Part shown: in pieces, positions 54,545 to 63,749 of the stretch
How the letters are laid out: each line of letters starts with the position of its first letter
Position numbering within the stretch: position 1 is the first letter of the stretch
NCBI RefSeq assembly: GCF_014641075.1
Contig: NZ_BMHP01000003.1
Span: 310,001-374,000, forward strand
Source of the DNA: Paenibacillus nasutitermitis
Lineage (GTDB): Bacteria > Bacillota > Bacilli > Paenibacillales > Paenibacillaceae
Length of the DNA: 64,000 nt
Direction: 5' to 3'
Notes under the pieces: generated by a model
What the model was told of the DNA's origin: nothing
Seen by the model: the letters and a program-made list of their open reading frames with translations, nothing else
The model's database searches: none
Made by a program: the position numbers and the translations under genes

Positions 54545-56080
54545 TTATTTACCGCAGGACCATCTGACAGCGCGCCGCAGCATTTCCTGGACTTCCGATA
54601 CCTTGTATGCTTCCCCATCATGACCCAGCAGCGTTTGATAAACGCGGGCGCCCTCATATTCCGAAGTCCAGGCCAGCGGTTCTTCTTTGCCTGTTACTTT
54701 GGATTGTGCCGCATAGAGGACATGAATATTAGCGGTCCCCTCCTGATTGAAATACAGCTCATCCGTAACCGTGAACCCGGCAATCCCTCGTGTCGTCGCA
54801 TGCTCCGGATCAACGATCCGCACATCGAATGAGCCATATGGATCATGTCCGCTGCTTCCATGATGATTCCATGCGCGCGGCACCACCCGTTGAAACTCCG
54901 GCCAGTCTGATGCTCCGGCTTCCGGCAGCGAGAAATGGAAAGCTCCGTTGGCAAAATGGAGAACGAGCAGCCCTCCACCTTTGCGCAAATAGGACAGTAA
55001 ACCCTCTTTGGCCCGCTCGCTCAATCCATTCGGATCCTGCCAGTTGCAGTAGTTCAATGCAATCACGTGGAAGACCGATAAATCCCAATCGGAGAGCGCT
55101 TCGATATCTGTTGATTCCGTAACCGTGATTCGCTCATCCTGCTGGATTGCAGCGCGGATGGCCGGCGCCGTCTGTTCCCAGTTATGCCATTTGTGATGCT
55201 CATTCCCCGATAGAAGCAGGACATGGATAGAGTCGGGAATCGAACTCCGTTCAGTCCCCTTCACACCTTCTAAAGCATGATCGACCATGTCATCGGTATA
55301 AAAACGCGATTGTACGCCTCCAGTCGCAACCGGAAGTCCGGCCGCCCAAACAATCGCATTGAGATGAACCTTGCGGAAATCATCATTTTCCCATAACGAA
55401 TACAAATGTCCGGCGGTAGTGACAAAAGCCCGCCCGCCATCATCGCGCTGCAGCGCCCAGCCGACCTGGTTCGCCAGCGGATCGCCTTCCTCAGCCAGGC
55501 CCGGCACCTGCCAGATCGGCGTACGCCGCGGATCATCCGGCAGGAAGCGGAGCTTCCAATATATTTCATCCTTTAATTCAATGGTTGAGCCCACGCCGCT
55601 TGCGATCGGATGAACAGCTGTCGCGAGTTCAAGTCGGTCTCCATCAGAAATTCGGGAATACCAGTTGCGCTCGCCCCTTTCATCTTCCCATTCATAATAA
55701 CCGCCGCCCCACTGAAGCACCTTCTTTCCTTCCTCACGCGTGAAGAAGGTGGAGAAGTGCAGCAGCACAAGCCCGCAGCCCCGCTCCATCAAACGCTCCA
55801 TCAGCAAGAGCCGCTCCGGCGTCGCCACGAAAGGCACGTCCTGGTACAAATGGCCGTCCCGGCCATCTGTCGCGAACAGCACCAGATCAGCGTCCTCCAG
55901 CGTTTGCGGATCTTCCGGCCAGCCGCCTAAATGATATTCTACCTGCAGTTGTCCGCCTGCCGTGGACTGCTCGAGCATCACTTTAAGCAGTCGTACTGTT
56001 TTGATATACTCATGTGCGCCGGGTCCATGGCTCAGTTCACCGGCAATGAGTACTATTTTTTTCGTGGAAGCCTTAATCAT
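54545..56080 (-). CDS. Tandem ThuA-domain protein
   Basis: 511 residues with two ThuA (trehalose utilisation, class I glutamine-amidotransferase-like) domains. The first, about 8-255, begins KKIVLIAGELSHGPGAHEYIKTVRLLKVML and has GLVLLHFSTFF. The second, about 285-510, has VLLLSGNEHHKWHNWEQTAPAIRAAI and GGGLLVLHFANGAFHF. Single-domain ThuA proteins act on 3-keto-disaccharides formed by a partner dehydrogenase. Here the partner would be the coupled MDR enzyme downstream. It is divergent from an AraC regulator. Confidence 0.88.
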   Translation of the reverse strand: MIKASTKKIVLIAGELSHGPGAHEYIKTVRLLKVMLEQSTAGGQLQVEYHLGGWPEDPQTLEDADLVLFATDGRDGHLYQDVPFVATPERLLLMERLMERGCGLVLLHFSTFFTREEGKKVLQWGGGYYEWEDERGERNWYSRISDGDRLELATAVHPIASGVGSTIELKDEIYWKLRFLPDDPRRTPIWQVPGLAEEGDPLANQVGWALQRDDGGRAFVTTAGHLYSLWENDDFRKVHLNAIVWAAGLPVATGGVQSRFYTDDMVDHALEGVKGTERSSIPDSIHVLLLSGNEHHKWHNWEQTAPAIRAAIQQDERITVTESTDIEALSDWDLSVFHVIALNYCNWQDPNGLSERAKEGLLSYLRKGGGLLVLHFANGAFHFSLPEAGASDWPEFQRVVPRAWNHHGSSGHDPYGSFDVRIVDPEHATTRGIAGFTVTDELYFNQEGTANIHVLYAAQSKVTGKEEPLAWTSEYEGARVYQTLLGHDGEAYKVSEVQEMLRRAVRWSCGK

Positions 56081-56311
56081 GATAATGATTCACTCCTCTC
56101 ATGCCTATCTGACTTCTTCAATATACGTTTTCGGTCCATAATTCGGAATAGCCAGAAATACAAAAGATCTATCTGTAAATATAGGTCACACTCACGTCAA
56201 TTCATCCTTTATAATATAATCAGGTTCGATTCTGGATAAATGCGAGTTATTTCACATTAAACAGCAGCCATCCAAAATATCTCACCGTATATTCAGAAAG
56301 GGGTTCAGAGG

Positions 56312-57157
56312 ATGTGGGGAGTAGATTTGATCGATATCCGGATCCATCATCTGGAGGCTGGCAGCGGGAGCTTTCCCCCCGGATGGGTGCATGAGAAAAC
56401 GGTACCGTTCGGGATTATTGCGCAGGCCACTTGCGGAACGTATGAATTGCAAACGGAGTCCGGGACCTATGTCGTGACAGGCTCGGAAGCTTTCCTGACT
56501 CCTGCCCATCTCCCCTTGCGAATCAAGCATATCGCTGATCCTGCAACCGGCATCATGTCTGCGCGATATATACATTTTCAATTTTATTTGCTGGACAGCT
56601 TGGAGCTGTTCCAGCTTTATGAACTGCCCCGCAAATGCGATGCAAAGACGGGACAGCAATTCGGCGAATTGATCGAGCAGCTGCTTGCTTTGAGAGATAC
56701 AGAGCAGAGCCCTTTATCTTCTATCCTTACTGCAATCAAAAAAAATGAACTGGCCTATCGTTTTTTGTCCATGCTGATTGAGCTGGCAGCTCCTTCCGCA
56801 TCCAGCGCATCCTTACTCAGTATCGCCCAGCAGCTTCAGCCTGTGCTGGCTTATATACGCGATCATTGGTCGGAAGCCATCGATATCGAGGCGCTATTGG
56901 ACAGATTTGCGGGGTCGCGGTCCCTATTATTTCAGCTGTTCCGCAACCAATTTCAGCAGACGCCAATGGACTATGTGAAATCCACTCGTCTTAATGAAGC
57001 CTACAGACAGCTATGCACCTCCGATACATCTGTCGCCGAAGTCGCTCTTGCAAGCGGGTTCGCCAATTCCTTCCACTTTAGCCGCGAGTTCAAAGCCAAG
57101 TTTCAGATGACTCCGACCGATGCCCGCAAAGCAAACCGGCTGTGGATGTCTACCTAG
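56312..57157 (+). CDS. AraC family transcriptional regulator
   Basis: 281 residues. An N-terminal cupin-like sensor (IHHLEAGSGSFPPGWVHEKTVPFGI) and C-terminal HTH pair (IDIEALLDRFAGSRSLLFQLFRNQFQQTPMDYVKSTRLNEAYRQL; VAEVALASGFANSFHFSREFKAKFQMTPTDARK). The ATG has AGAGGATG just upstream. Divergent from the ThuA-dehydrogenase operon, about 230 bases apart, and probably its activator. Confidence 0.87.
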   Translation: MWGVDLIDIRIHHLEAGSGSFPPGWVHEKTVPFGIIAQATCGTYELQTESGTYVVTGSEAFLTPAHLPLRIKHIADPATGIMSARYIHFQFYLLDSLELFQLYELPRKCDAKTGQQFGELIEQLLALRDTEQSPLSSILTAIKKNELAYRFLSMLIELAAPSASSASLLSIAQQLQPVLAYIRDHWSEAIDIEALLDRFAGSRSLLFQLFRNQFQQTPMDYVKSTRLNEAYRQLCTSDTSVAEVALASGFANSFHFSREFKAKFQMTPTDARKANRLWMST

Positions 57158-57197
57158 ACCGATGATTACGCAACAATAAATTATTTATATTTTTTTG

Positions 57198-57226
57198 TTG
57201 ACTGTACGTTCAGTCATAATTTAATA
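57198..57226 (+). promoter_or_regulatory. Promoter with TetR operator for hydrolase operon
   Basis: TTGACT (57198-57203) is a -35 box, with TTAATA at 57221-57226 after a 17-bp spacer. TGACTG-TACGTT-CAGTCA (57199-57216) is a perfect dyad overlapping the -35, a form common for TetR-family operators. Confidence 0.6.
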
Positions 57227-57270
57227 TAGATGCAGAAACATCCAATATTAAGCAATGGAAAGGAGCTCTT

Positions 57271-58035
57271 ATGACTATGGATTTAAACTATTCGACGTAT
57301 GGAAGCGGCCCTGCAATTGTATTCATTCACAGTGGAGGTGTGGATTCAAGGGTATGGCTGGAGCTCGTGCCCCTGCTCGCCAGGACCCACCGGGTCGTAA
57401 CCTTTGACGCCCGCGGCCTCGGCCAATCTCCCGCCCCACAAGAACCGTTGAACCCTGTAGATGATTTACTCGGGCTGCTGGACCTTCTTAAGCTGAATCG
57501 GGTTACCCTTGTCGGCCATTCCATAGGCGGGGAGCTGGCAACGAATTTTACGTTGTCCTATCCAGGAAGGGTCGATCGTCTGATTCTTATCGCACCGTCC
57601 TTGACGGGATTCGCCTTTTCGGACACTTATATGAATTGGATGGGGGAGGTGAATTCACTTGCCCCGGATATCGGCAAGATGACACAGTTTTCATTGGACG
57701 GACCCATTTACCGAACAGTGATGGCAAGCAACTATCGCGATTTCTTTATTGAAATGCACACTCAATACTTTACGCGCGTCTTTACGGAATGGCGCAGCTT
57801 CGATCTGATCTGGCCGCATCCGCCGGCGATCGAACGTCTGGAGGATATCGCAGTGCCTGCATTGTTCGTGTACGGAGACCTTGATTGGAGCGATATGAAT
57901 GATCTAGCGGCGGAATTCAAGAGGTTGCCGTCGATCGCATTTGCCAAGCTGGAAGGCGCGGATCACATGTTTCCATTGACACATGCCGGGGAGCTTGCAT
58001 CGCATATTCATTCTTTTCTAAATGACAATCCATAA
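57271..58035 (+). CDS. Alpha/beta hydrolase
   Basis: 254 residues. The nucleophile elbow is GHSIGG (about 87-92, Ser in the centre), the oxyanion HSGG is at about 22-25, the acid Asp is in VYGDLDWSD and the catalytic His in GADHMFP. FDARGLGQSP is typical of esterase/haloperoxidase-like enzymes. GGAAAGGAG precedes the ATG. It shares an operon with the TetR gene 18 bases downstream. The substrate is unknown. Confidence 0.9.
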   Translation: MTMDLNYSTYGSGPAIVFIHSGGVDSRVWLELVPLLARTHRVVTFDARGLGQSPAPQEPLNPVDDLLGLLDLLKLNRVTLVGHSIGGELATNFTLSYPGRVDRLILIAPSLTGFAFSDTYMNWMGEVNSLAPDIGKMTQFSLDGPIYRTVMASNYRDFFIEMHTQYFTRVFTEWRSFDLIWPHPPAIERLEDIAVPALFVYGDLDWSDMNDLAAEFKRLPSIAFAKLEGADHMFPLTHAGELASHIHSFLNDNP

Positions 58036-58052
58036 ACAGGAGTGAACGATAC

Positions 58053-58637
58053 ATGCCGCGCAGCAGGGAAGAGAATGCTCGAATCCGTCAATTGACGATG
58101 ACCAATATAGGTGCAGCAGCCATGGAAATATTTCTGGAACGCGGTTATCACGCCTCTTCAATCGGCGACATTGCCAAACGGGCCGACGTGGCCAAAGGGC
58201 TGATCTATAATTATTATCAAGGGAAGGAGGGGCTGTTGGCAGAAATCGTTCACAGCCGAATGATCGAAATCGCTGAAGTCATCAAGGACGCATCCTTACT
58301 CCCGTCAGCAGGTGATCAAATTAGGCGGATTGTCGAAGGAGCGCTGGGCCACGTCGAACGAAATCCAAAGGCGTACCGCTTTATTCTTCATCTGCAGACG
58401 CAGCCGGAAGAGGATATTGTTTTATCCAAGTATAGTGAAATGCTGAACCGGGAAATGTCTAAACAATTCGAGGTGCAGTGCGAAATTTTCCAACGAATGG
58501 GAGTCGATAATCCCGAACTTCGCTCCTTATATTTTTCCTCCACGCTTCATGGCATCATGCTGCTAAAGTCGGTCTATCCCAGCTATCCGGTGGAGGAAAT
58601 GAAAGCGCAAATCATCCGGGATTTCTGTCAGGAGTGA
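58053..58637 (+). CDS. TetR/AcrR family transcriptional regulator
   Basis: 194 residues. HTH IGAAAMEIFLERGYHASSIGDIAKRADVAKGLIYNYYQGKEGLL; the C-terminal helices form the sensor. AGGAGTGA precedes the ATG. It likely represses its own operon through the dyad at 57199-57216, responding to a substrate of the hydrolase. Confidence 0.9.
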   Translation: MPRSREENARIRQLTMTNIGAAAMEIFLERGYHASSIGDIAKRADVAKGLIYNYYQGKEGLLAEIVHSRMIEIAEVIKDASLLPSAGDQIRRIVEGALGHVERNPKAYRFILHLQTQPEEDIVLSKYSEMLNREMSKQFEVQCEIFQRMGVDNPELRSLYFSSTLHGIMLLKSVYPSYPVEEMKAQIIRDFCQE

Positions 58638-58643
58638 ATTCGC

Positions 58644-60431
58644 TTAACGCGGAGGGAGGGAAATCGGAATACACTCCAGCAGTTGTCCGGAATGCGGGGC
58701 CAGATTCATCACATGGAGTTCCTCCTGGTGTTGGCCCAGCTCCTGATCTGTCCAGACTTCCCGAATACGATACCGGCCATCCAGAGCAATCCGCGCATCC
58801 AGCGTATCATCCGTCCAGTTCAACAGGCTGATCATTAGCTTCCCACTTGTTTGGATCCTGCCGATCCGGAAGGAGTCGTCCTCAAATAAAGCAGCCGCGT
58901 TGGCCGGGGGCAGCAGCTTGCGGATCGTATCCAGATGCTCCGGCAGAAGATCTGTTATAGCATCCCCGGCAAACACCATGCCGCCGGATGCATAGACCAC
59001 CGTGGCGTGAAAGCGGAACTCATCCGCGGTTATTTGGCTCAGTACCTGCATGGTCACGCCATCCGGACCAATCTGATCTTTCGCCAGATTAGCCGTCACA
59101 ATGACATCGGGATCATTGATCCACAGCCGGCCATGCTGCCAATTCCGGTGGAGTATCTCCGCCGCAACGCTGCGGATCTGGCCCCAGGTGCGGATAACGT
59201 CGTTAGAAGTCCGCATACCGTGTACCGTCCCGAGCGATGGCCACATCGGCGCATTGCATCCGAGCAGGAAGCTGCCTTCTCCCGCTCCCTGAGTGACCGC
59301 ATTCATCCCTGCGCGGAATGCATCGACCCGGGTGGCTTTCGGATCGTGATGGTTTCCGAAGGGAAGCGCCCCCCACATCGTGCCATCCAGCTTAAAGTAG
59401 CGGACGCCCCATTCTTCCCGCATCGTTCGGAACAATTGGCGCAGATGGTCCTGCGCGCCCGGATGGCTCCCGTCGAGCATATACCAGGGAGCATGATACC
59501 AGCCCCCGAACGAATCCCGGTCGGAAGAAAGAGGCTCGCCGTTCTCATCCTGCTTGAACCACTCTGGATGTTCTTTCGCGACTCGCGACACTCTCTCTGC
59601 AAGAAATGGTCCTACCCACATCGCAGGCTCGAAGCCCATCTCACGAATGGTCAGGCACAATGTCCGGATTCCGCCCGGAAACGCTTTACCCGGCTCCAGC
59701 CAATCGCCTTCGTAAGCCGCATAACCGCCGTCAATCAGAATATATTTCAGTTCAGGGATCCTTTCCTTAATCGCTGCCAGATTGCGGCGGATATCATCTT
59801 CTGTCACCTCTGCCCCGTAGCAATACCAGGAGCACCATCCTGTCGGCACTTCAGGGACAAGCAAAGCCGGATGATTCCGTTCAATGGCTGCGGCCAGTTC
59901 CCGCAACAAGTCATCCGCCTGCTCTCCGATTTGGAAGAAAAATTCCTCCAACTCCACCGTTTCCCCCGGCTCTACCAACAAATTCTCATAATCGAGGACG
60001 ATTTCATAACGGTGTTCATTAAAACGGATTTCTCCGCTGAAACGGCGGCAGGACGAGAAAGCGAGCAGCCCCTTTCCCTGCTTCGCATTGAACAATGCCA
60101 GATTATATACGGTAAATAAATCATCCGTCACAGGGAGCTTGTAATGATTGCGGTCGCTATAACCGCCGATGTCCACGGGAACTGCGACCGTTCCTCCATA
60201 TTGAGACAGCATGTTGTACCCTTCCCCATAGATACGGGCTGAGGGCTCGAACGGCATCTTTCCCTGGAACAACACAATTTCTTTGACAGACATGGCTTCA
60301 TCAGCTGTACTCACCAATTTGGCAGCGCATACATTTTCTTGCCAATCCCGGATCAGATTAAGCAGCCCGTCAGCAGCGTTCCCGTCCGAGAGTCTGATTT
60401 CAAAATCAGATTGCGTTAAAAAGTTCTCCAT
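58644..60431 (-). CDS. GH36-type alpha-galactosidase
   Basis: About 595 residues. PTGWCSWYCYGAEVTEDDIRRNL, YILIDGGYAAYEGDWLEPGKAFPGGI, MWVGPFLAERVSRVAKEHPEWF and VRYFKLDGTMWGALPFGNHHDP are GH36/clan GH-D landmarks; Asp349 of KLDG should be the nucleophile, and the acid/base would be in WINDPDVIVT. No signal peptide is present, so it is cytoplasmic. The ATG at 60431 follows GAGGGGA; the longer upstream frame is not supported. It is convergent with the TetR operon, and the sugar module at 53.5-56 kb lies on the other side of that insert. Confidence 0.9.
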   Translation of the reverse strand: MENFLTQSDFEIRLSDGNAADGLLNLIRDWQENVCAAKLVSTADEAMSVKEIVLFQGKMPFEPSARIYGEGYNMLSQYGGTVAVPVDIGGYSDRNHYKLPVTDDLFTVYNLALFNAKQGKGLLAFSSCRRFSGEIRFNEHRYEIVLDYENLLVEPGETVELEEFFFQIGEQADDLLRELAAAIERNHPALLVPEVPTGWCSWYCYGAEVTEDDIRRNLAAIKERIPELKYILIDGGYAAYEGDWLEPGKAFPGGIRTLCLTIREMGFEPAMWVGPFLAERVSRVAKEHPEWFKQDENGEPLSSDRDSFGGWYHAPWYMLDGSHPGAQDHLRQLFRTMREEWGVRYFKLDGTMWGALPFGNHHDPKATRVDAFRAGMNAVTQGAGEGSFLLGCNAPMWPSLGTVHGMRTSNDVIRTWGQIRSVAAEILHRNWQHGRLWINDPDVIVTANLAKDQIGPDGVTMQVLSQITADEFRFHATVVYASGGMVFAGDAITDLLPEHLDTIRKLLPPANAAALFEDDSFRIGRIQTSGKLMISLLNWTDDTLDARIALDGRYRIREVWTDQELGQHQEELHVMNLAPHSGQLLECIPISLPPR

Positions 60432-60684
60432 CGCCATTCCCCTCTTCTTTCTTTTGATTCCGCGAGAACAAGTATTGATCTCCATCCTGTAACAACTTAA
60501 GATTCGCTTTCCCAAGCGGCTTTCCTTCTGCCTTGGTGACAGGTACAGGTAAACATTTCTATTTTCTTCAAATAATCATGTTTGCACGCAAAAATCCCCG
60601 CTTCGCCGTTAACGTGAGGCAGGGGTAATTCATTCTCTCTTGATTGTGTATCTAACCATCCACGGTTCGTCCGCGTCGACGGCA

Positions 60685-61093
60685 TTACGATTCCGGATAT
60701 AGATCGGTAGACAAGTACCGCTCTCCTTAATCAGGCAGTAGTAGAACAATGATTTTGCCGTTATTTTCTGTCCTTGTGGCGACTTGGAGAGCAGCCGACA
60801 CAGCTGCGCCGGATGAAATACCGACAAGCAAACCTTCGAGACGAGCTAATCTCCGAGCCGTATGAATGGCATCTTCATTTTTCACCTGGACGATCTCATC
60901 GACGACGGATCGGTTGAAGTTAGCCGGGACAAAACCAGCCCCACGCCTGTATTTCCGCTTGTAGGTTCGATAATGACGGAATCTGTGCCGATAAGTCCAC
61001 GTGCTTTTAGCATCTTTAATCATGGCATAACCAATTCGGTCTTTAACACTGCCCGCGGGATTAAAATATTCCAGTTTCGCAATGATTTTGGCC
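60685..61093 (-). pseudogene. cysK: Decayed cysteine synthase (cysK) remnant
   Basis: Minus-strand translation gives [23 protein letters not shown], then after a frame change [22 protein letters not shown], then with about 150 residues deleted [21 protein letters not shown] and [18 protein letters not shown], ending LLLPD, a stop, and the normal final GERYLSTDLYPES after it. A frameshift, an internal deletion and a premature stop thus disable this O-acetylserine sulfhydrylase. The pyridoxal-lysine region NPAGSVKDR is still visible. The stretch 60432-60684 holds nothing recognisable. Confidence 0.85.
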
Positions 61094-61141
61094 TAAAAAA
61101 AAGGCACAGTCTCCTCATTTTCACAGGAGTGACTGTACCTT
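61094..61141 (-). terminator. Terminator of the AHSA1-family gene
   Basis: AAGGTACAGTC and an imperfect complement enclose an inner TCCT/AGGA pair, followed by eight T on the minus strand. Confidence 0.8.
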
Positions 61142-61200
61142 ATTGCATCCAACCGATTTTCAACAGGCTGGCATGCTACTATGCCATGCCTTTCCTTTGG

Positions 61201-61725
61201 CTATGAGTTCTGGATCTCGCTCAGATGGCGATCAAGATTATCGAACGTTTCCGTTATTCCCTCCAGCATACCCATATCGAGGACGCTTTGTACATCTTCG
61301 GCCGATGCGTATTCAGCGCGGCTGATGAGTTTCGTCTTGCCTTCCTGCTCGATAAAGGTCATGGTGATCAGCGTCTGCGGCATATCTTCAATCGTGTTGC
61401 CTTCGGCATCGGAGAAGGTATCGATGTAGACGATCCGCTCCGGTTCGACGATTTCTTTGTAGACAGCTTTGCCCCAGGATTCCTGACCATAATAGTCCTT
61501 GCTCTCGTCTGTGCATTTCATGCAGTAGTGCCAAACGCCTCCCGGCCGAAGGTCAAGGTTGCATACCGGAAGCGACCAGCCCTTGGGTCCCCACCAGTGC
61601 TTTAAATGTTCTGCCTGTGTAAATGCCTGGAACACAAGCGCCCGCGGCGCGGCGAAGATGCGCTCCAATACAAAATCCCGGCCTTCGACTTTCGTCGTTT
61701 GGTTTGCTGCATTCTGGTTAGACAA
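61201..61725 (-). CDS. SRPBCC / AHSA1-family protein
   Basis: About 174 residues of the START/AHSA1-like fold: FVLERIFAAPRALVFQAFTQAEHLKHWWGPKGWSLPVCNLDLRPGGVWHY is the canonical N-terminal pattern, and the end TETFDNLDRHL is the standard closing helix. The TTG start at 61725, eight bases after AAGGAGG, is preferred; the upstream frame is the ArsR gene. One base separates the two, so translation is coupled. The function of this widespread ArsR-linked pair is not settled. Confidence 0.9.
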   Translation of the reverse strand: MSNQNAANQTTKVEGRDFVLERIFAAPRALVFQAFTQAEHLKHWWGPKGWSLPVCNLDLRPGGVWHYCMKCTDESKDYYGQESWGKAVYKEIVEPERIVYIDTFSDAEGNTIEDMPQTLITMTFIEQEGKTKLISRAEYASAEDVQSVLDMGMLEGITETFDNLDRHLSEIQNS

Positions 61726-61726
61726 A

Positions 61727-62071
61727 TTAATTTCCTCCTTCAGTTTGATCTTCGCTTTTTCCCTTTTCCTGCAGCTCAAGCAAATAATCATCCAACTGAT
61801 CGAATCTCTCTTCCCAGAGGCGGCGAAAGGATGCAAGCCAATCGTCCAATTCAATAAGCGGTTGGGTCCTGAGCTTGTAGATCCGCCGGTTGGCGACCGG
61901 CTGCACCTCGACTAGTCCTGCTTCACTAAGTACGCGCAGATGCTTGGAAGCTTGCGGCTGGCCAAGTTCAAGCCGATCGGCGATTTCCCCCACGGTTAAA
62001 GAACCATTGCGCAAAAGTTCGACAATATGGAGCCGGTTTGGCTCGGCTAGCGCACTTAAGGTTGAATTCAT
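61727..62071 (-). CDS. ArsR family transcriptional regulator
   Basis: 114 residues, winged HTH: LSALAEPNRLHIVELLRNGSLTVGEIADRLELGQPQASKHLRVLSEAGLVEVQPVANRRIYKLR. There are no metal-binding cysteines, so it is of the non-metal SRPBCC-linked class. It probably binds the 12-bp palindrome AGGAATATTCCT at 62091-62102 and controls both genes. Confidence 0.9.
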   Translation of the reverse strand: MNSTLSALAEPNRLHIVELLRNGSLTVGEIADRLELGQPQASKHLRVLSEAGLVEVQPVANRRIYKLRTQPLIELDDWLASFRRLWEERFDQLDDYLLELQEKGKSEDQTEGGN

Positions 62072-62090
62072 ACATTGAATATACCTCATT

Positions 62091-62102
62091 AGGAATATTC
62101 CT
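62091..62102. promoter_or_regulatory. Candidate ArsR operator
   Basis: AGGAATATTCCT is a perfect 12-bp palindrome 20 bases upstream of the ArsR start. Confidence 0.5.
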
Positions 62103-62117
62103 GTCAAGGAATGTTAA

Positions 62118-62162
62118 GCAAAAAAAGATACGGTCTCCTCACTTTCATGAGGGACCGTACTA
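62118..62162 (-). terminator. Terminator of the DHA2 transporter gene
   Basis: An AGTACGGTC-based imperfect stem with T7 on the minus strand, very like the terminator at 61094-61141. It lies about 60 bases after the MFS stop at 62223. Confidence 0.8.
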
Positions 62163-62222
62163 AACGTTATCCGTGGGCCAGGTGACAGTGGGACATGCCA
62201 TTTCCCTAGCTGATAAGGTCAT

Positions 62223-63749
62223 TTAATGGGAGGCCGAATATTCTGCCATTTCGGCAGCCGGATCGAATTTCTCTTTGCTCATGGCGAATGCGGCAATAAG
62301 CGCGATGACGGACGGGATAATGGCCCAAGCGAAGGTTTGAACGATGGACGAGGAAAGTGCCTCTGTGATCGTATCCAGAATCTGGGCCGGAATTTGTCCA
62401 CGGGTTTCCGGAGTCAGGATTTTACGCGGATCGCTGAGATCGACCCCTTCCGGCATTTGACCGCCGCCTCCTCCGAACATGGAAGCTAATTTATTCGCAA
62501 ACACATGACTTTGAATAATGCCGAATACCGTTATACCGAGCGTCATGCCCAGCGACCGCATGAAGTTAAGCGTCGAGCTTGCAGAGCCCCGCTGCCTGGC
62601 CGAGAAGCCGTGAATCGCCGCATTGCTCAGTACAGAGAATGAAGCGCCGATGCCCAGACCGACCAGGATCATAAAGAGAGTGACCATGAAGCGCGAAGAT
62701 CCGGTCGTCAGCGTCGTAAGCAGCGCAATGCCAATCACAAGCAGCGCTAGCGTCGGAATCATAATGGAGCGGTACTTGAACTTGGTTATCAAGAAACCCC
62801 CGCCGGCGGCAGTAACGACGGATCCAAGCATCATCGGCAGCAGAACAAGACCCGAATTAGTCGCCGACCCGCCAAGAACACCCTGAATAAAGATCGGAAT
62901 ATAAATCGAGGCCGTGATAAAGGATGCCCCGGCAAACATCCCCATAATATTGCTTGTGGTATAAAGCCGGTTCTTGAACATGCCGAAGGTGATGATTGGT
63001 TCCTCGGCACGGCGTTCAATAAAAACAAAACCCATGATAAGGACCGCAAAAGCGGCGAACAATCCGATAATTACACCCGAATTCCAGGCATACTGCTTGC
63101 CGCCAAGCTCTAGCGCAAACATCAGGCATACAATCGAAGCAACAAGCGTAAATGCCCCAAGATAGTCGATTTTCTGCCTGGAATGCTCCACGGATTCCTT
63201 GTAGAAGAAGGCAATCATTACGAAGGCAATAAGGCCCAACGGCAAATTAATGTAGAAAATCCAGTGCCAATTGATATAATCCGTCAGGTAGGCTCCAAGA
63301 AGCGGACCAAATATACTGGAGAGGCCAAATACGGCGCCGAACAAGCCGCCCATCTTGCCGCGTTTGTCGGCAGGGACCACATCGAACATGATCGTGAATG
63401 CGATTGGCATAAGTGCGCCGCCGCCAATCCCTTGAATGGCACGGTAAATACTCAGTTGAATTATGGTGTCTGCCGTACCGCATAAGGCGGAGCCGATCAT
63501 AAATACAATAAGACCGAAAACAAAAAACCGCTTGCGCCCATACATATCCGATAATTTACCGAAAATCGGCATACCAGCCATCTCTGCCACCAAATAAGCG
63601 GAGGTCACCCACATTAATTTGTCGAAGCCGCCCAGGTCTCCGACGATCGTACCGATCGCTGTTGCTACAATGGTGTTGTCCATTGATGCCATTAGAATAG
63701 CCAGCAGCAAACCACCCAGGATAACCCCCATTTTATTACCTTTTGCCAT
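62223..63749 (-). CDS. DHA2-type MFS multidrug transporter (EmrB/QacA family)
   Basis: 508 residues with 14 helices. LAILMASMDNTIVATAIGTIVGDLG is the family's N-terminal signature, FGKLSDMYGRKRFF the helix 2-3 loop motif, and IYRAIQGIGGGALMPIAFTIMFDVVPADKRGKMGG motif C region. LGAYLTDYINWHWIFYINLPLGL follows. The gene starts inside the end of the uvrA-like gene (14-base overlap), an uncommon pairing that suggests joint resistance function. It ends with its own terminator. Confidence 0.92.
   Translation of the reverse strand: MAKGNKMGVILGGLLLAILMASMDNTIVATAIGTIVGDLGGFDKLMWVTSAYLVAEMAGMPIFGKLSDMYGRKRFFVFGLIVFMIGSALCGTADTIIQLSIYRAIQGIGGGALMPIAFTIMFDVVPADKRGKMGGLFGAVFGLSSIFGPLLGAYLTDYINWHWIFYINLPLGLIAFVMIAFFYKESVEHSRQKIDYLGAFTLVASIVCLMFALELGGKQYAWNSGVIIGLFAAFAVLIMGFVFIERRAEEPIITFGMFKNRLYTTSNIMGMFAGASFITASIYIPIFIQGVLGGSATNSGLVLLPMMLGSVVTAAGGGFLITKFKYRSIMIPTLALLVIGIALLTTLTTGSSRFMVTLFMILVGLGIGASFSVLSNAAIHGFSARQRGSASSTLNFMRSLGMTLGITVFGIIQSHVFANKLASMFGGGGGQMPEGVDLSDPRKILTPETRGQIPAQILDTITEALSSSIVQTFAWAIIPSVIALIAAFAMSKEKFDPAAEMAEYSASH

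Noticed and set aside
58935-60119. 394-codon plus-strand frame opposite the GH36 gene
   Set aside because: Antisense frame of a clear GH36 enzyme with all motifs; composition is unlike a protein.
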